Positions 17,548 through 25,982 of a stretch of 64,000 nucleotides of DNA are shown in pieces. The notes under the pieces are model-generated. The model was not told where the DNA came from. It worked only from the letters and a program-made list of their open reading frames with translations, and made no database searches. The position numbers were made by a program, and so were the translations under genes. Numbering within the stretch: position 1 is the stretch's first letter; each line of letters starts with the position of its first letter. Source of the DNA: Streptomyces sp. TP-A0874 (GTDB lineage: Bacteria; Actinomycetota; Actinomycetes; Streptomycetales; Streptomycetaceae); the NCBI RefSeq assembly GCF_001748085.1, contig NZ_BBZK01000006.1:253657-317656 (forward strand). The letters are read 5' to 3'.

Positions 17548-18966
17548 GTGACCGGGCGGCCGGCCCGACGGTGGCCGCCGCGCCGCTCCCCCTTCGGCAC
17601 CGGCCAGGGGTTCGATCGCGGACTGATCGCACCGCTGGTGCTCGGCTCGCTGCTCAACCCGGTCAACTCGTCGATGATCGCGGTCTCCTTGGTGCCGATC
17701 GGGGTGGCCTTCGGCGCCCCGCCCTCGATGACCGTGTGGTTGGTCTCGGCGCTGTACCTGGCCACTGCCGTCGGCCAGCCCGTCGTAGGCCGGCTCGTCG
17801 ACCGGTTCGGGCCGCGTCCGCTGTACCTGGCCGGAGCGGCTCTCGTGGGGGTCGCCGGGGCCATCGGCACCGCCGCCCCCGACCTGGCCTACCTGATCTT
17901 CGCGAGGGTGCTGATCGGGCTGGGCACCTCGGCCGCTTATCCGGCCGCCATGTACCTGATTCGCAGCGAGTCCGCACGCACCGGCTGGGACACACCGGCC
18001 GGCGTCCTCACCGCGCTGGTGGTCGCCGCGCAGACCACCGTGGTCATCGGCCCCGCCCTCGGCGGGGTGCTGGTCTGGCTCGGCGGTTGGCGCACCATCT
18101 TCGCCGTCAACGTCCCGCTCGCCGTGGTCTGTCTCCTCCTCGGTAGACGGCGGCTGCCGCGCAATCCGACGCAGGCACCGGAGGTGCGGGACGAGCGTTC
18201 CACCGAACTGGACGGGGTCGGCATGCTGCTGTTCGCCGCCATGCTCACCTCGTTGCTGCTGTTCCTGATGGCCCCGCGGGCGGCGAACTGGTACCTCCTG
18301 CCGGTGGGCGCACTGCTCGGGGCAGGACTGGCGGTTCGGGAGCTCCGCTCCGCCTCCCCGTTCCTCGATCTGCGGCTGGTCCGCGGCAACCGCCCGCTGC
18401 TCGCCACCTACCTGCGGCAGACCCTGAGCTACACGGTGGCCTATTCGGTGATCTACGGCTACACGCAGTGGTTGGAGGCGACCCGCCACCTCAGCGAGAT
18501 CGCCACCGGTCTGGTACTGCTGCCCCTGGCGCTGGTCGGGGTGGTCGTCGCCACCACGACCGGACGGCGGCGGGAGCTGCGCGGCAAACTCGTCGTCGGA
18601 AGCCTCTGCATGGCCCTGGCGTCGGTGGTGATCCTGTCCCTCCATCCACGAAGCCCGCTCTGGCTGCTCATCGCCGTCGTGGTGATCAGCGGTGTTCCGC
18701 AGGGGCTCAACGGGCTGGCGAACCAGAACGCCCTGTACTGGCAGGCGCCCGACGGGAGGGTCGGCACCTCGGCCGGACTACTGCGCACCGCCCAGTACCT
18801 GGGAGCGCTGGTCTCCTCGGCCCTCATCGCCGGTTCCTTCTCCGGTGGCGCGCACACCGGCGGGCTGCACAGTCTGGGGCTGGTCATGCTCGGCTGCGCG
18901 CTGCTGCTCCTCGCCGTGACGCTCCTCGACCCCTCGCTGCGCCGGTTGAGCCGGCCGGCCGAGTGA
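17548..18966 (+). CDS. MFS transporter
   Basis: A 472-residue major-facilitator permease with about 12-14 membrane helices. The first helix begins LIAPLVLGSLLNPVNSSMIAVSL, and the A-motif-like QPVVGRLVDRFGPRPLY follows. The start GTG 17548 overlaps the stop of a 37-codon upstream frame starting at ATG 17438 (GTGA), so translation may be coupled. Without an ATG in frame, other starts are less supported. The substrate is not predictable. It is separated from the polyketide cluster by a strong terminator. Confidence 0.85.
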   Translation: MTGRPARRWPPRRSPFGTGQGFDRGLIAPLVLGSLLNPVNSSMIAVSLVPIGVAFGAPPSMTVWLVSALYLATAVGQPVVGRLVDRFGPRPLYLAGAALVGVAGAIGTAAPDLAYLIFARVLIGLGTSAAYPAAMYLIRSESARTGWDTPAGVLTALVVAAQTTVVIGPALGGVLVWLGGWRTIFAVNVPLAVVCLLLGRRRLPRNPTQAPEVRDERSTELDGVGMLLFAAMLTSLLLFLMAPRAANWYLLPVGALLGAGLAVRELRSASPFLDLRLVRGNRPLLATYLRQTLSYTVAYSVIYGYTQWLEATRHLSEIATGLVLLPLALVGVVVATTTGRRRELRGKLVVGSLCMALASVVILSLHPRSPLWLLIAVVVISGVPQGLNGLANQNALYWQAPDGRVGTSAGLLRTAQYLGALVSSALIAGSFSGGAHTGGLHSLGLVMLGCALLLLAVTLLDPSLRRLSRPAE

Positions 18967-19006
18967 CGGCGCGGCGGGCCCCCGCGAGGGCGCCCGGCCG
19001 TCCGGC

Positions 19007-19049
19007 GTGCCGGGGGTGTCCGGCGAGCTTCGCCGGACACCCCCGGCAC
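19007..19049. terminator. Bidirectional terminator at the left edge of the cluster
   Basis: A perfect 19-bp stem with an AGCTT loop lies between two convergent genes (the MFS transporter and the enoyl reductase). Confidence 0.9.
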
Positions 19050-19061
19050 CGGCCCGGACCG

Positions 19062-19973
19062 TCAGGAGACGCTGATCACGACCTTGCCCCGGCCGTGCCC
19101 GCTGCCGACGTCGCGGTGGGCGTCGGCGGCCCGCTCCAGGGGGTAGCTCTGCCGGATGTGGATCCGGAGCCTGCCCTCGTTGTAGAGCCCGAGGAGTTCG
19201 GTGAGCCGCTCGGTGGAGCGGGCACCGCCCCAGTCCCGCAGGCCGAGTTCCTTGGCGGTGTCGAAGGAGATCATGGTGATGACCCGGTCGCGGTCCTTGG
19301 CCACCTCCACCGAGGCGCGGAGCGCCTCGGGGCCCGCGGCGTCCAGCGCGGCGTCCACACCGTCCGGCGCCACCGCGCGGATCCGCTCGACCAGTCCTTC
19401 CCCGTAGGTGATCGGCACCGCGCCGAGTGACCGCAGGTGCTCGTGGTTGGCCTCGCGGGCGGTGCCGATCACGGTGGTCGCGCCCCAGGCTCTGGCCAGC
19501 TGCACGGATAAGGTTCCGAGTCCACCCGCGGCTCCGTTGATCAGGACCGTGTCACCGGGTCCGACGGACAGCTCCCGGAGCGCCATGTGGGCGCCCTGGG
19601 CGTTGCCGGAGAAGCCCGCCGCGATCTCCCAGGGCATCTTCTCCGGCTTGGCCACGATCTGGTCGGCGGGGACCACGAGGTACTCGGCGTAGCTGTTCAG
19701 CACGGTGAAGCCGAGGACTTCGTCACCCACGGCGAAGTCGGTGACGCCCTCCCCGCACTGGTCGACGACGCCGGCGAACTCGTTCCCCGGGACCAGCGGG
19801 AACTCCGGTGTCCCGAACGGGTGCCAGCCGCCGCGCACCCGGCAGTCGAACGGCTGCACACCTGCGGCCTTGACCCGTACCCGGACCTGCCCGGAGCCCG
19901 CCTCCGGGGTTTCCACCTCGGTCAACCGCAGGACCTCCGGGGGCCCGAAGGAGGAGAGTGCTGCTGCGCGCAT
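19062..19973 (-). CDS. Enoyl reductase-like zinc-independent MDR protein (ActVI-ORF2-like)
   Basis: A 303-residue medium-chain dehydrogenase/reductase of the quinone-oxidoreductase type. The NADPH site is NGAAGGLGTLSVQLA at about 146-160; no zinc ligands are seen. In actinorhodin synthesis ActVI-ORF2 reduces an enoyl bond of the pyran ring during formation of dihydrokalafungin, and this gene is the best candidate for that step. Codon 155 is TTA (19511-19509), a rare bldA-dependent codon. The gene has its own promoter region of 263 bp upstream. Confidence 0.8.
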   Translation of the reverse strand: MRAAALSSFGPPEVLRLTEVETPEAGSGQVRVRVKAAGVQPFDCRVRGGWHPFGTPEFPLVPGNEFAGVVDQCGEGVTDFAVGDEVLGFTVLNSYAEYLVVPADQIVAKPEKMPWEIAAGFSGNAQGAHMALRELSVGPGDTVLINGAAGGLGTLSVQLARAWGATTVIGTAREANHEHLRSLGAVPITYGEGLVERIRAVAPDGVDAALDAAGPEALRASVEVAKDRDRVITMISFDTAKELGLRDWGGARSTERLTELLGLYNEGRLRIHIRQSYPLERAADAHRDVGSGHGRGKVVISVS

Positions 19974-20236
19974 GAGGGGTCCTACCTTTCAGGAACGGGC
20001 CGGGCGGCGGGTGGAGGCGACGGGGTCAGTGGCCGTCAGCCGGAGTGGGCGCCGCTCGGGCCCGGCGACGGAACAGATCCGTCCGGCCGCACCGCACGGC
20101 TCCTCGGGGGCGGTGGGCACCGCCCTGGTATCGCTGCGGATCAAGTCGTACTCCTGGTGGGTCTCGTCGGGTGCTTTCCGGCAGCAGTCTCCGGCCTCAA
20201 CCGCCCTTCACGTCAAGACGGCCCCGACCTGGGCTT

Positions 20237-21394
20237 TCACCCACTCTGACGGGTGAGGTCCAACAGCCGCGGCACCATCTGGTCGGGGCCGGGCTGGGCC
20301 GCCAGCTCGTCGGCCACGGAGGCGGCGGACTTGCGGAGGGCCTCGTCCGCCAGGAGGCCCTCGAGGAACCGGGTGCTGACGTCGGCCGGTTCGCGGCTCA
20401 GCCCCATGCCGCAGCGTTCGACCATCGCGGCGTTGATCCAGTTGTCGGCTCCGTGTGCCAGGGCGAGCTGCACCACCCCGGCGTGCGCGGAGGCGAGCGT
20501 GGTCCCGGCGCCACCGTGGTGGATGATCGCGTCGCAGCCGCTGAGCAGGGCCCCCAACGGGGTCCAGCCCACGACGCGTACGTTCTCCGGCAGCGTGCCC
20601 AGCGGGGCGAGCTCGGGATCGTCGCCGAGCGCGAGCACGAACTCGGCGTCCACTCCGCCGGCGGCCGCGAGCACACTCTCCAGACTGCCGACGCCGGCGA
20701 CGTGCGGCACGGTGGTGCCGAGTGTGACGCAGATCCGCGGCCGGCGCTTGGGCTCCGCCAGCCAGTCCGGCAGGACGCCGCCGCCGTGGAAGGGGACGAA
20801 CCTCATGGTCCAGCCCTCGCCCTCACCGTGCATCATGTGCTCCGGAGCGAAGTGGATCCGGGTGAGCGGGGGCAGCTCCACGGGTACCCCCAGCCGTTCG
20901 TACACGGGGGCGAGGTACGGCAGGAAGCGGCTGGGCATCGCACCCTCGCGCAGGAAGCTGAAGCCGTGCTCGACGGCGGGCACCCCGAGCGCGCGGGCGG
21001 TCAGCAGGGCCGCTCCCTGGAGCCGGGAGTAGACGATCAGATCGGGCCGCCAGGCCTCGGCGAACCGGAGCGTCCCGTCGGCCATCAGATCGCTGACGCG
21101 GGAGAACTTCTCCAGGATGACGTCCGGTGTCTCCAGGGTCCGGGCGATGGCCAGGCCACGCTCGCGCATGGCGCGGGCCCGCTCCTCGCGGCTTCCCACC
21201 CGGGGGAAGATCGCCCCGAAGTCGGCCTCCGGTGAGACGTCCCGGACGGCGAACCCCGCCTGTGCGGCGGCCTGCGTCGAGGCCCCGGAGGTGGCGACGA
21301 CCACCTCGTGGCCCGCGGTCCGCAGCGCCCACGCGAGGCCCACTGCCGGGTAGAGGTGGTCGAGCCCGGGAGAGACGGCGAACATCACACGCAT
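20237..21394 (-). CDS. GT1-family glycosyltransferase for the aminosugar
   Basis: A 385-residue GT-B enzyme of the natural-product family (related to SpnP/UrdGT2-type proteins). The N-terminus VMFAVSPGLDHLYPAVGLAWAL binds the acceptor, and the C-terminal donor site shows HHGGAGTTLASAHAG. It is the only glycosyltransferase in the cluster and would attach the predicted TDP-D-forosamine to the aglycone. Whether the link is O- or C-glycosidic cannot be told by eye. No P450-like helper protein gene accompanies it. Confidence 0.88.
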   Translation of the reverse strand: MRVMFAVSPGLDHLYPAVGLAWALRTAGHEVVVATSGASTQAAAQAGFAVRDVSPEADFGAIFPRVGSREERARAMRERGLAIARTLETPDVILEKFSRVSDLMADGTLRFAEAWRPDLIVYSRLQGAALLTARALGVPAVEHGFSFLREGAMPSRFLPYLAPVYERLGVPVELPPLTRIHFAPEHMMHGEGEGWTMRFVPFHGGGVLPDWLAEPKRRPRICVTLGTTVPHVAGVGSLESVLAAAGGVDAEFVLALGDDPELAPLGTLPENVRVVGWTPLGALLSGCDAIIHHGGAGTTLASAHAGVVQLALAHGADNWINAAMVERCGMGLSREPADVSTRFLEGLLADEALRKSAASVADELAAQPGPDQMVPRLLDLTRQSG

Positions 21395-21487
21395 CGCGGA
21401 ACCTCAATCCAGTGGGTGACGGTGACGGTTGTTCACTCGAAGGTGCTGGTCACCGCTCAACGCGGACTCGAGCGCCGCATGACCTGG

Positions 21488-22969
21488 TCAGCCGGTCCGG
21501 CTGTCGGAGTGGTCGCTCTCCCCGCTGCCGTCGGTGTCCGTGTCCGGCGTGGGGACTGCTTCGTCCCGGCCGCGCATCCGCGGCAGCATCGCCGCCGGGA
21601 CGAAGCCGACGAGTGTCAGCCCCACCGCCCACCAGAAGGTGTTGCCGTAGGCGCCTGCCGTGGCGGCGGGTCCGGAGCCGTCCGGGAGATCGGCGAGTTG
21701 CACCGCGAGGATCAACGCGATCACGGCGGTGCCGCAGGAGGCGCCCAGGCGCTGGACCAGACTGATGGCGCTGGTCGCCCCCGGGATCCGCTCCGGCGGG
21801 ATGTCGCGGTAGGCGGCGGTGGCGATGGCGACGCCCAGCAGTCCGACGCCGAAGCCCCGGACCAGCAGCGACACGCTGAGCACCAGATCGCTCGGCTCGG
21901 CGGCGAGCTGGGTGAAGGCGAGGGTGCCGGCGAGCGTCAGCAGGGTGCTGCCGAGGACCAGGGGGCGGGCGCCGTAGCGGTCGGCCAGCCATCCCGCCAC
22001 GGTGATCCCGAGCAGGGTGCCGAGCCCCTGGGGCACCAGCAGCAGCCCGATGGCGTCGGCCCCGTGGCCGCGGACCCGCGCGTAGAACAGCGGTAGGAGC
22101 AGCAGCGGGCCGTAGACCGCGACGCCCTGGAGGAAGGTCATCACCGTGGAGGCGGTGAAGACCCTGTAGGAGAAGAGCCGCAGGTCGATGAGGGGGTCGC
22201 TGGCGCGCAGCGCGTGGAAGACGAAAGCGACGAGCAGGGTCCCCCCTGCCGCCAGGCAGAGCACGGTGAACGAGTCGCCGAAGCCTCCCGCCTCGGCGGT
22301 GCGGGAGAAGCCGTAGACCAGGGCGACCAGGCCGGGGGGCAACAGCAGCATGCCGAGCTTGTCCAACGGCGCCTCCCGGAGTTCTCCGCCCGCGGGCAGC
22401 ACCCGGCCGGAGAGGACCAGCGCGGCGAGGCAGATCGGTATGTTGATGAAGAAGATCCACCGCCATCCCCAGGCGTCGATGACCGCTCCGCCGAGCACCG
22501 GGCCGAGGATGGGTGCGAGTTGGCCGGGGATTCCGACCAGGCTCATAATGCGGCCGAAGCGTTCGGGTCCGGCGGCGCGCGCGAGGATCGCCATGTTGAG
22601 CGGGAGGATGAGTCCGCCGCCGACGCCCTGGAGGACCCGGGAGGCGACCAGGCTCTCGATGGACCAGGCGAGTCCGCAGAACACCGATCCGGCCAGGAAG
22701 GTGGTGAGCGCGAACATCCACATCGGTTTGGCGCCGAACCGTTCGATGCCCCAGCCCACCAGTGGCGTCACCAGGGCCATGGTGAGCAGGTAGGCGGTGC
22801 TCACCCAGGCGATCGTTCCCTCGGGGACGTCGAACTCCAGGGACATGGAGTCCAGGGCGACGCTGACGATGGTCGCGTCCAGGAGGGCGGTGAAGGCCCC
22901 GACCATCTGGACGGCGGCGAGGACGAGTAACCCGCGGTCCAAAGGGGGCGCCGAGCTTTTGATTGGCAT
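21488..22969 (-). CDS. DHA2-family MFS drug exporter
   Basis: A 493-residue EmrB/QacA-type permease with about 14 helices; the segment GPVLGGAVIDAWGWRWIFFINIP is the typical motif C plus WRWIFFIN signature. It probably exports the cluster's product and confers self-resistance. Codon 14 is TTA (22930-22928), suggesting bldA control. Its ATG (22969) lies inside an operator palindrome and a MarR gene is divergently transcribed. Confidence 0.92.
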   Translation of the reverse strand: MPIKSSAPPLDRGLLVLAAVQMVGAFTALLDATIVSVALDSMSLEFDVPEGTIAWVSTAYLLTMALVTPLVGWGIERFGAKPMWMFALTTFLAGSVFCGLAWSIESLVASRVLQGVGGGLILPLNMAILARAAGPERFGRIMSLVGIPGQLAPILGPVLGGAVIDAWGWRWIFFINIPICLAALVLSGRVLPAGGELREAPLDKLGMLLLPPGLVALVYGFSRTAEAGGFGDSFTVLCLAAGGTLLVAFVFHALRASDPLIDLRLFSYRVFTASTVMTFLQGVAVYGPLLLLPLFYARVRGHGADAIGLLLVPQGLGTLLGITVAGWLADRYGARPLVLGSTLLTLAGTLAFTQLAAEPSDLVLSVSLLVRGFGVGLLGVAIATAAYRDIPPERIPGATSAISLVQRLGASCGTAVIALILAVQLADLPDGSGPAATAGAYGNTFWWAVGLTLVGFVPAAMLPRMRGRDEAVPTPDTDTDGSGESDHSDSRTG

Positions 22970-22993
22970 GCCAACAGCATAGTTGGCATGCCA
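22963..22993. promoter_or_regulatory. Twin palindromic operator for the MarR regulator
   Basis: TTGGCATGCCAA (22963-22974) and TTGGCATGCCA (22983-22993) are two near-identical palindromes centred 20 bp apart in the 47-bp gap and start region between exporter and MarR gene. This is the layout of a MarR operator that represses both genes. Confidence 0.85.
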
Positions 22994-23016
22994 TCGAACC
23001 TTGGTAGCGTCTTGCT

Positions 23017-23535
23017 ATGCCTGCTTCTGCTTCTCGGCCGCCGGCTGACCGGTCCGAGCCGCCCGCCGCCCGCCGCGTCGGGGTCCAGGTGGCTACGGCT
23101 CCGGTCAGCTCGGCTCTGCTCCGGATGTTGCGCACTCATGTCGTCTCGGGCGACAGGCTGTTCTCCGAGATCGACCTGGCACCACCCCAGGACCTGATCC
23201 TTCTTCACCTTCAGGAGTACGGGCCGCTCCGCCAGAGCGACATCGTCGGTTTCCTCCAGCGCGACCGCTCGACCGTGAGTTCGACGCTCAAGGCCATGGA
23301 GCGCGCGGGGCTGGTGCGCCGCACTCCGGTGCCCGCGGACCGGCGGGTGCGGGAGGTGAGCCTCACCGAAGCCGGACGGTCGTTGTGCCCGGCGATCCGG
23401 CGGTTGTGGGCGGAGCTTGAGGAGATGGCCTTCTCCCACCTGACGCCCGACGGGAGGGCCTTGCTGGTCGACACCCTGGACGCCTCTCGGGAGGCGCTGG
23501 TCACGGCCATGGGGAAGCGCGCCCAGGCAGACTGA
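23017..23535 (+). CDS. MarR-family transcriptional regulator
   Basis: A 172-residue winged-helix protein. The recognition region is GPLRQSDIVGFLQRDRSTVSSTLKAMERAGLVRR and the wing contains DRRVREVSLTEAG. It is divergent from the DHA2 exporter across a twin palindrome, so it most likely senses the pathway product or an intermediate and derepresses the exporter. The start is ATG 23017. It ends before a strong terminator. Confidence 0.92.
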   Translation: MPASASRPPADRSEPPAARRVGVQVATAPVSSALLRMLRTHVVSGDRLFSEIDLAPPQDLILLHLQEYGPLRQSDIVGFLQRDRSTVSSTLKAMERAGLVRRTPVPADRRVREVSLTEAGRSLCPAIRRLWAELEEMAFSHLTPDGRALLVDTLDASREALVTAMGKRAQAD

Positions 23536-23567
23536 CAGCGGACCGGGGGAGGGGCTCGCTCCCCCGG

Positions 23568-23613
23568 CAGCCGGTGGGGCGGTGCGGCGATCGCCGCACC
23601 GCCCCACCGGCTG
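23568..23613. terminator. Loopless palindromic terminator
   Basis: A perfect palindrome with 23-bp arms lies between the convergent MarR and HAF-repeat genes. A smaller stem (CCGGGGGAG/CTCCCCCGG) precedes it. Confidence 0.88.
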
Positions 23614-23669
23614 TCCGTCGTCCCACGGGGGCCGCGTCCCCGCCGGAACTCCGACCCCGCCGGCGGTTC

Positions 23670-24731
23670 TCAGTCCCGCCAGAGGGCGGCGTGCGACTGA
23701 CCGCCGTCCGTGGCGAAGCCCGCGACCGCGCCCAGGTCGTTGACCCCGAAGGCCTCGGCGGCGGAGGCGGTGGCGGTCTTCAACTCGGTGATCCGCCCGT
23801 CCGGGCTCCACCGCACGGCCCGGTGGAGCCCGCCGGCGGTGGAGGAGAAGCCGATGACCGTTCCATCGGCGTTCACCCCGTAGGCCGCGGCACCGGTGTC
23901 TCCGGGGAGCGCCGGCAACTCCTCGATGTCGCCCTCCGGGTCCCACCGGACGGCGTGGGAGTCGTCGCCGGTGTAGGAGTTGCCGACGATGATGCCGGTG
24001 TCGCTGATGGAGCTGGCCTGGCTGCCGTCGTGGCCCGGCAGCGAACTGAGTTCGGTGACGGCGCCGTCCGGCTTCCACACCACGGCGTGCGAGGTCCCGT
24101 CCGGTGCCTGGGAGTAACCGACGGTCCGGCCTTCGGCGTTGATCCAGCCGGCCGAGCTCGCGTTGTCCCCGGGCAGTTCCTCCAGCTCGCGCAGCTCGCC
24201 CGCCGGGCTCCAGCGCACCGCGTGGTAGAGCCCGTCGGTCCCGCTCCGGAATCCGATCACCACGCCGCTGTCGTTGACCGAATAGGCCCGGCTGACCCTG
24301 GTGCCGACCGGGGTGGGGAGTTCGCTGATCGCGCCGTCGGCGTCCCATCGCACCGGCCGCGCCGTTCCGTCGGCGTCGAGTGACCGGCCGACGGTGGTCG
24401 CGCCGTTGTCGCTGATGGTGTAGGCGTAGCTCTGGGTGTCGCCGGGGAGCGTGCCGAGATCGGTCGCGATGCCGTCCTGGTCCCACCGGGTGGCGCGGGT
24501 CAGTCCCTGGGACTGGTCCGAATAGCCGACGACGGTGCCGCCGTTGTTCACGTCGAACGCCCCGCTGAGGCTGCCCCCGGCCAGTGTCCCGAGGTCCGCG
24601 TAGCCGGTGGCGCAGGCGCCCCACGCCGGGCCGGCGAGGGCGAGCGCCGCCGTCAGCGCCACCGCTCCGGCCAGGGTCGAGGGGCCGCGGCGTATTCGCC
24701 CGGGCGGGACCGTGCGCTGCTGGGTTGTCAT
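23670..24731 (-). CDS. Secreted HAF-repeat protein
   Basis: A 353-residue exported protein. Residues 1-39 form a signal peptide with a twin-basic start and hydrophobic core ending AGPAWGA. The rest consists of about seven tandem units of 45-48 residues with the pattern WD.DG....L..LPGD....A..I...G...G.S....G...A, the HAF extracellular repeat. Such repeats may fold as a beta-propeller. No enzyme activity can be assigned. It lies within the polyketide cluster between the exporter regulator and the N-methyltransferase, in the same direction as the latter, which is unusual. Confidence 0.85.
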   Translation of the reverse strand: MTTQQRTVPPGRIRRGPSTLAGAVALTAALALAGPAWGACATGYADLGTLAGGSLSGAFDVNNGGTVVGYSDQSQGLTRATRWDQDGIATDLGTLPGDTQSYAYTISDNGATTVGRSLDADGTARPVRWDADGAISELPTPVGTRVSRAYSVNDSGVVIGFRSGTDGLYHAVRWSPAGELRELEELPGDNASSAGWINAEGRTVGYSQAPDGTSHAVVWKPDGAVTELSSLPGHDGSQASSISDTGIIVGNSYTGDDSHAVRWDPEGDIEELPALPGDTGAAAYGVNADGTVIGFSSTAGGLHRAVRWSPDGRITELKTATASAAEAFGVNDLGAVAGFATDGGQSHAALWRD

Positions 24732-24787
24732 CTCTTTTCTTCCTCTCCCCACGGACACCGGGGACCGGCGTCGTTTCGTTCGGTGGT

Positions 24788-25513
24788 TCAGGCGCCGGTG
24801 CCGACGAAGAATCCGGGGCCGGCGCCGCTCGTCTCGAGGTACTCCGGCTTCAGCTCCGCCCGGCGGTAGGCTGCCTCGTACTGCTCACGCGTGAAGAGCG
24901 TGAGCCTGTCGATCTCGCTGCGGTGGAGGACACCCCCCGCGTCGGCGAGCACGTAGTGCAGTTCCATCCGGGTGGCGTCGCCCTCGCGGGTGGAGTGGGA
25001 GACCCGGGTGATGGTGCGGCCGTCCCGGGTGAGGGCGTGGCCGGAGACGTGGCCTTCCAGGAAGGTCTCCGGGAAGTACCAGGGCTCGATCACCAGCACT
25101 CCACCGGGTTCCAGCCGGCGGCTCATAGCGCCGACCGCCCGGTCCAGGTCGTCCGTGGAGCGCAGGTACCCGATGGAGCTGAACATGCAGACGACGGCGT
25201 CGAACCGGCCCTCGATACGCAGCTCCCGCATGTCGCCGAGGTGCAGCGGCACCCCTTTCGGCCCGGCCGTGCGCAGCCGCCCGGCGGCCACGTCGAGCAT
25301 CGGTCGGGAGAGGTCGACCCCCTCGACCCGCTCGAAGAGCTCGGCGAAGGCCCGCAGGTGGATCCCGGTGCCGCAGGCGACGTCGAGCAGGCTCCGGGCG
25401 CCGGGGTTCCGCTCGCGCACCAGCCGTGCCACCCGCTCCGCCTCGGCCGGGTAGTCCTTCCGGTCCTGGTACAGGAGGTCGTACATCTCGGCGGCGCTGT
25501 CGTTCTCGTACAT
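24788..25513 (-). CDS. TDP-4-aminohexose N,N-dimethyltransferase (SpnS/DesVI-like)
   Basis: A 241-residue class I SAM methyltransferase of the DesVI/TylM1/SpnS family. Motif I is LLDVACGTGIHLRAF, post-I is VEGVDLSRPML, and the family-specific EPWYFPETFLEGHVS is present. It would add two methyl groups to the C4 amino group, the last step to TDP-D-forosamine. The start is ATG 25513. A SARP-type repeat array about 100 bp upstream reads toward this gene. Confidence 0.92.
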   Translation of the reverse strand: MYENDSAAEMYDLLYQDRKDYPAEAERVARLVRERNPGARSLLDVACGTGIHLRAFAELFERVEGVDLSRPMLDVAAGRLRTAGPKGVPLHLGDMRELRIEGRFDAVVCMFSSIGYLRSTDDLDRAVGAMSRRLEPGGVLVIEPWYFPETFLEGHVSGHALTRDGRTITRVSHSTREGDATRMELHYVLADAGGVLHRSEIDRLTLFTREQYEAAYRRAELKPEYLETSGAGPGFFVGTGA

Positions 25514-25982
25514 GAGATCCCCACATCCTGGCGACTGGCGCCGGGGCACGGCCGGCGCCCCCGCGATGCCAACTTCGTGGGCGCATCCTGCGGACCGCGG
25601 CTAGAGGCCCGCTCGACGGCGGATCGACGGGGGGGCGACGGAGGGGCGGGCCGTTGGGCGGCTTTCGCCGAGCAGCGGCGTACTACCGGGGCTTGAGGGG
25701 GGCTCGACCGCGCTGCCGCACTCTCGGGCCGTCAACTATTCGCCCCTCGGCCGGACGACCGAGCGCGGAACCCGCCGCACGCTCCTCACGACTTGGTGCG
25801 CGACGAACGAGCGGATCAGCGAGCGGCGTCATACGGCTTCGCATCCAAGGCGGAGGAGGGAGGCGACGCGGAGCGTCGTCGACCGATGACGACCACCGGA
25901 GGCGGAGTCGCATGACGCCGGGAGCCCGCTCGTGCCGCGCGCCGAGTCGTCGGGTGCCGGGGGCCGGGGAGGAGGTGCCAGC
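25514..25982. promoter_or_regulatory. Divergent control region of N-methyltransferase and rmlA with SARP-type repeats
   Basis: No gene is seen in these 469 bp. On the minus strand heptamers TCGCCCC, TCGATCC and TCGAGCG (25638-25610) recur at exactly 11 bp and point to the methyltransferase. On the plus strand TTGAGGG (25693) and TCGACCG (25704) are also 11 bp apart, pointing to rmlA. SARPs bind such heptamers. The -10 elements here are less clear than in the other cluster promoters. Confidence 0.6.

Noticed and set aside
17197..18645. 482-residue minus-strand frame opposite the MFS gene
   Set aside because: Gly/Gln/His-rich shadow translation without recognisable domain; the plus strand encodes clear membrane helices.
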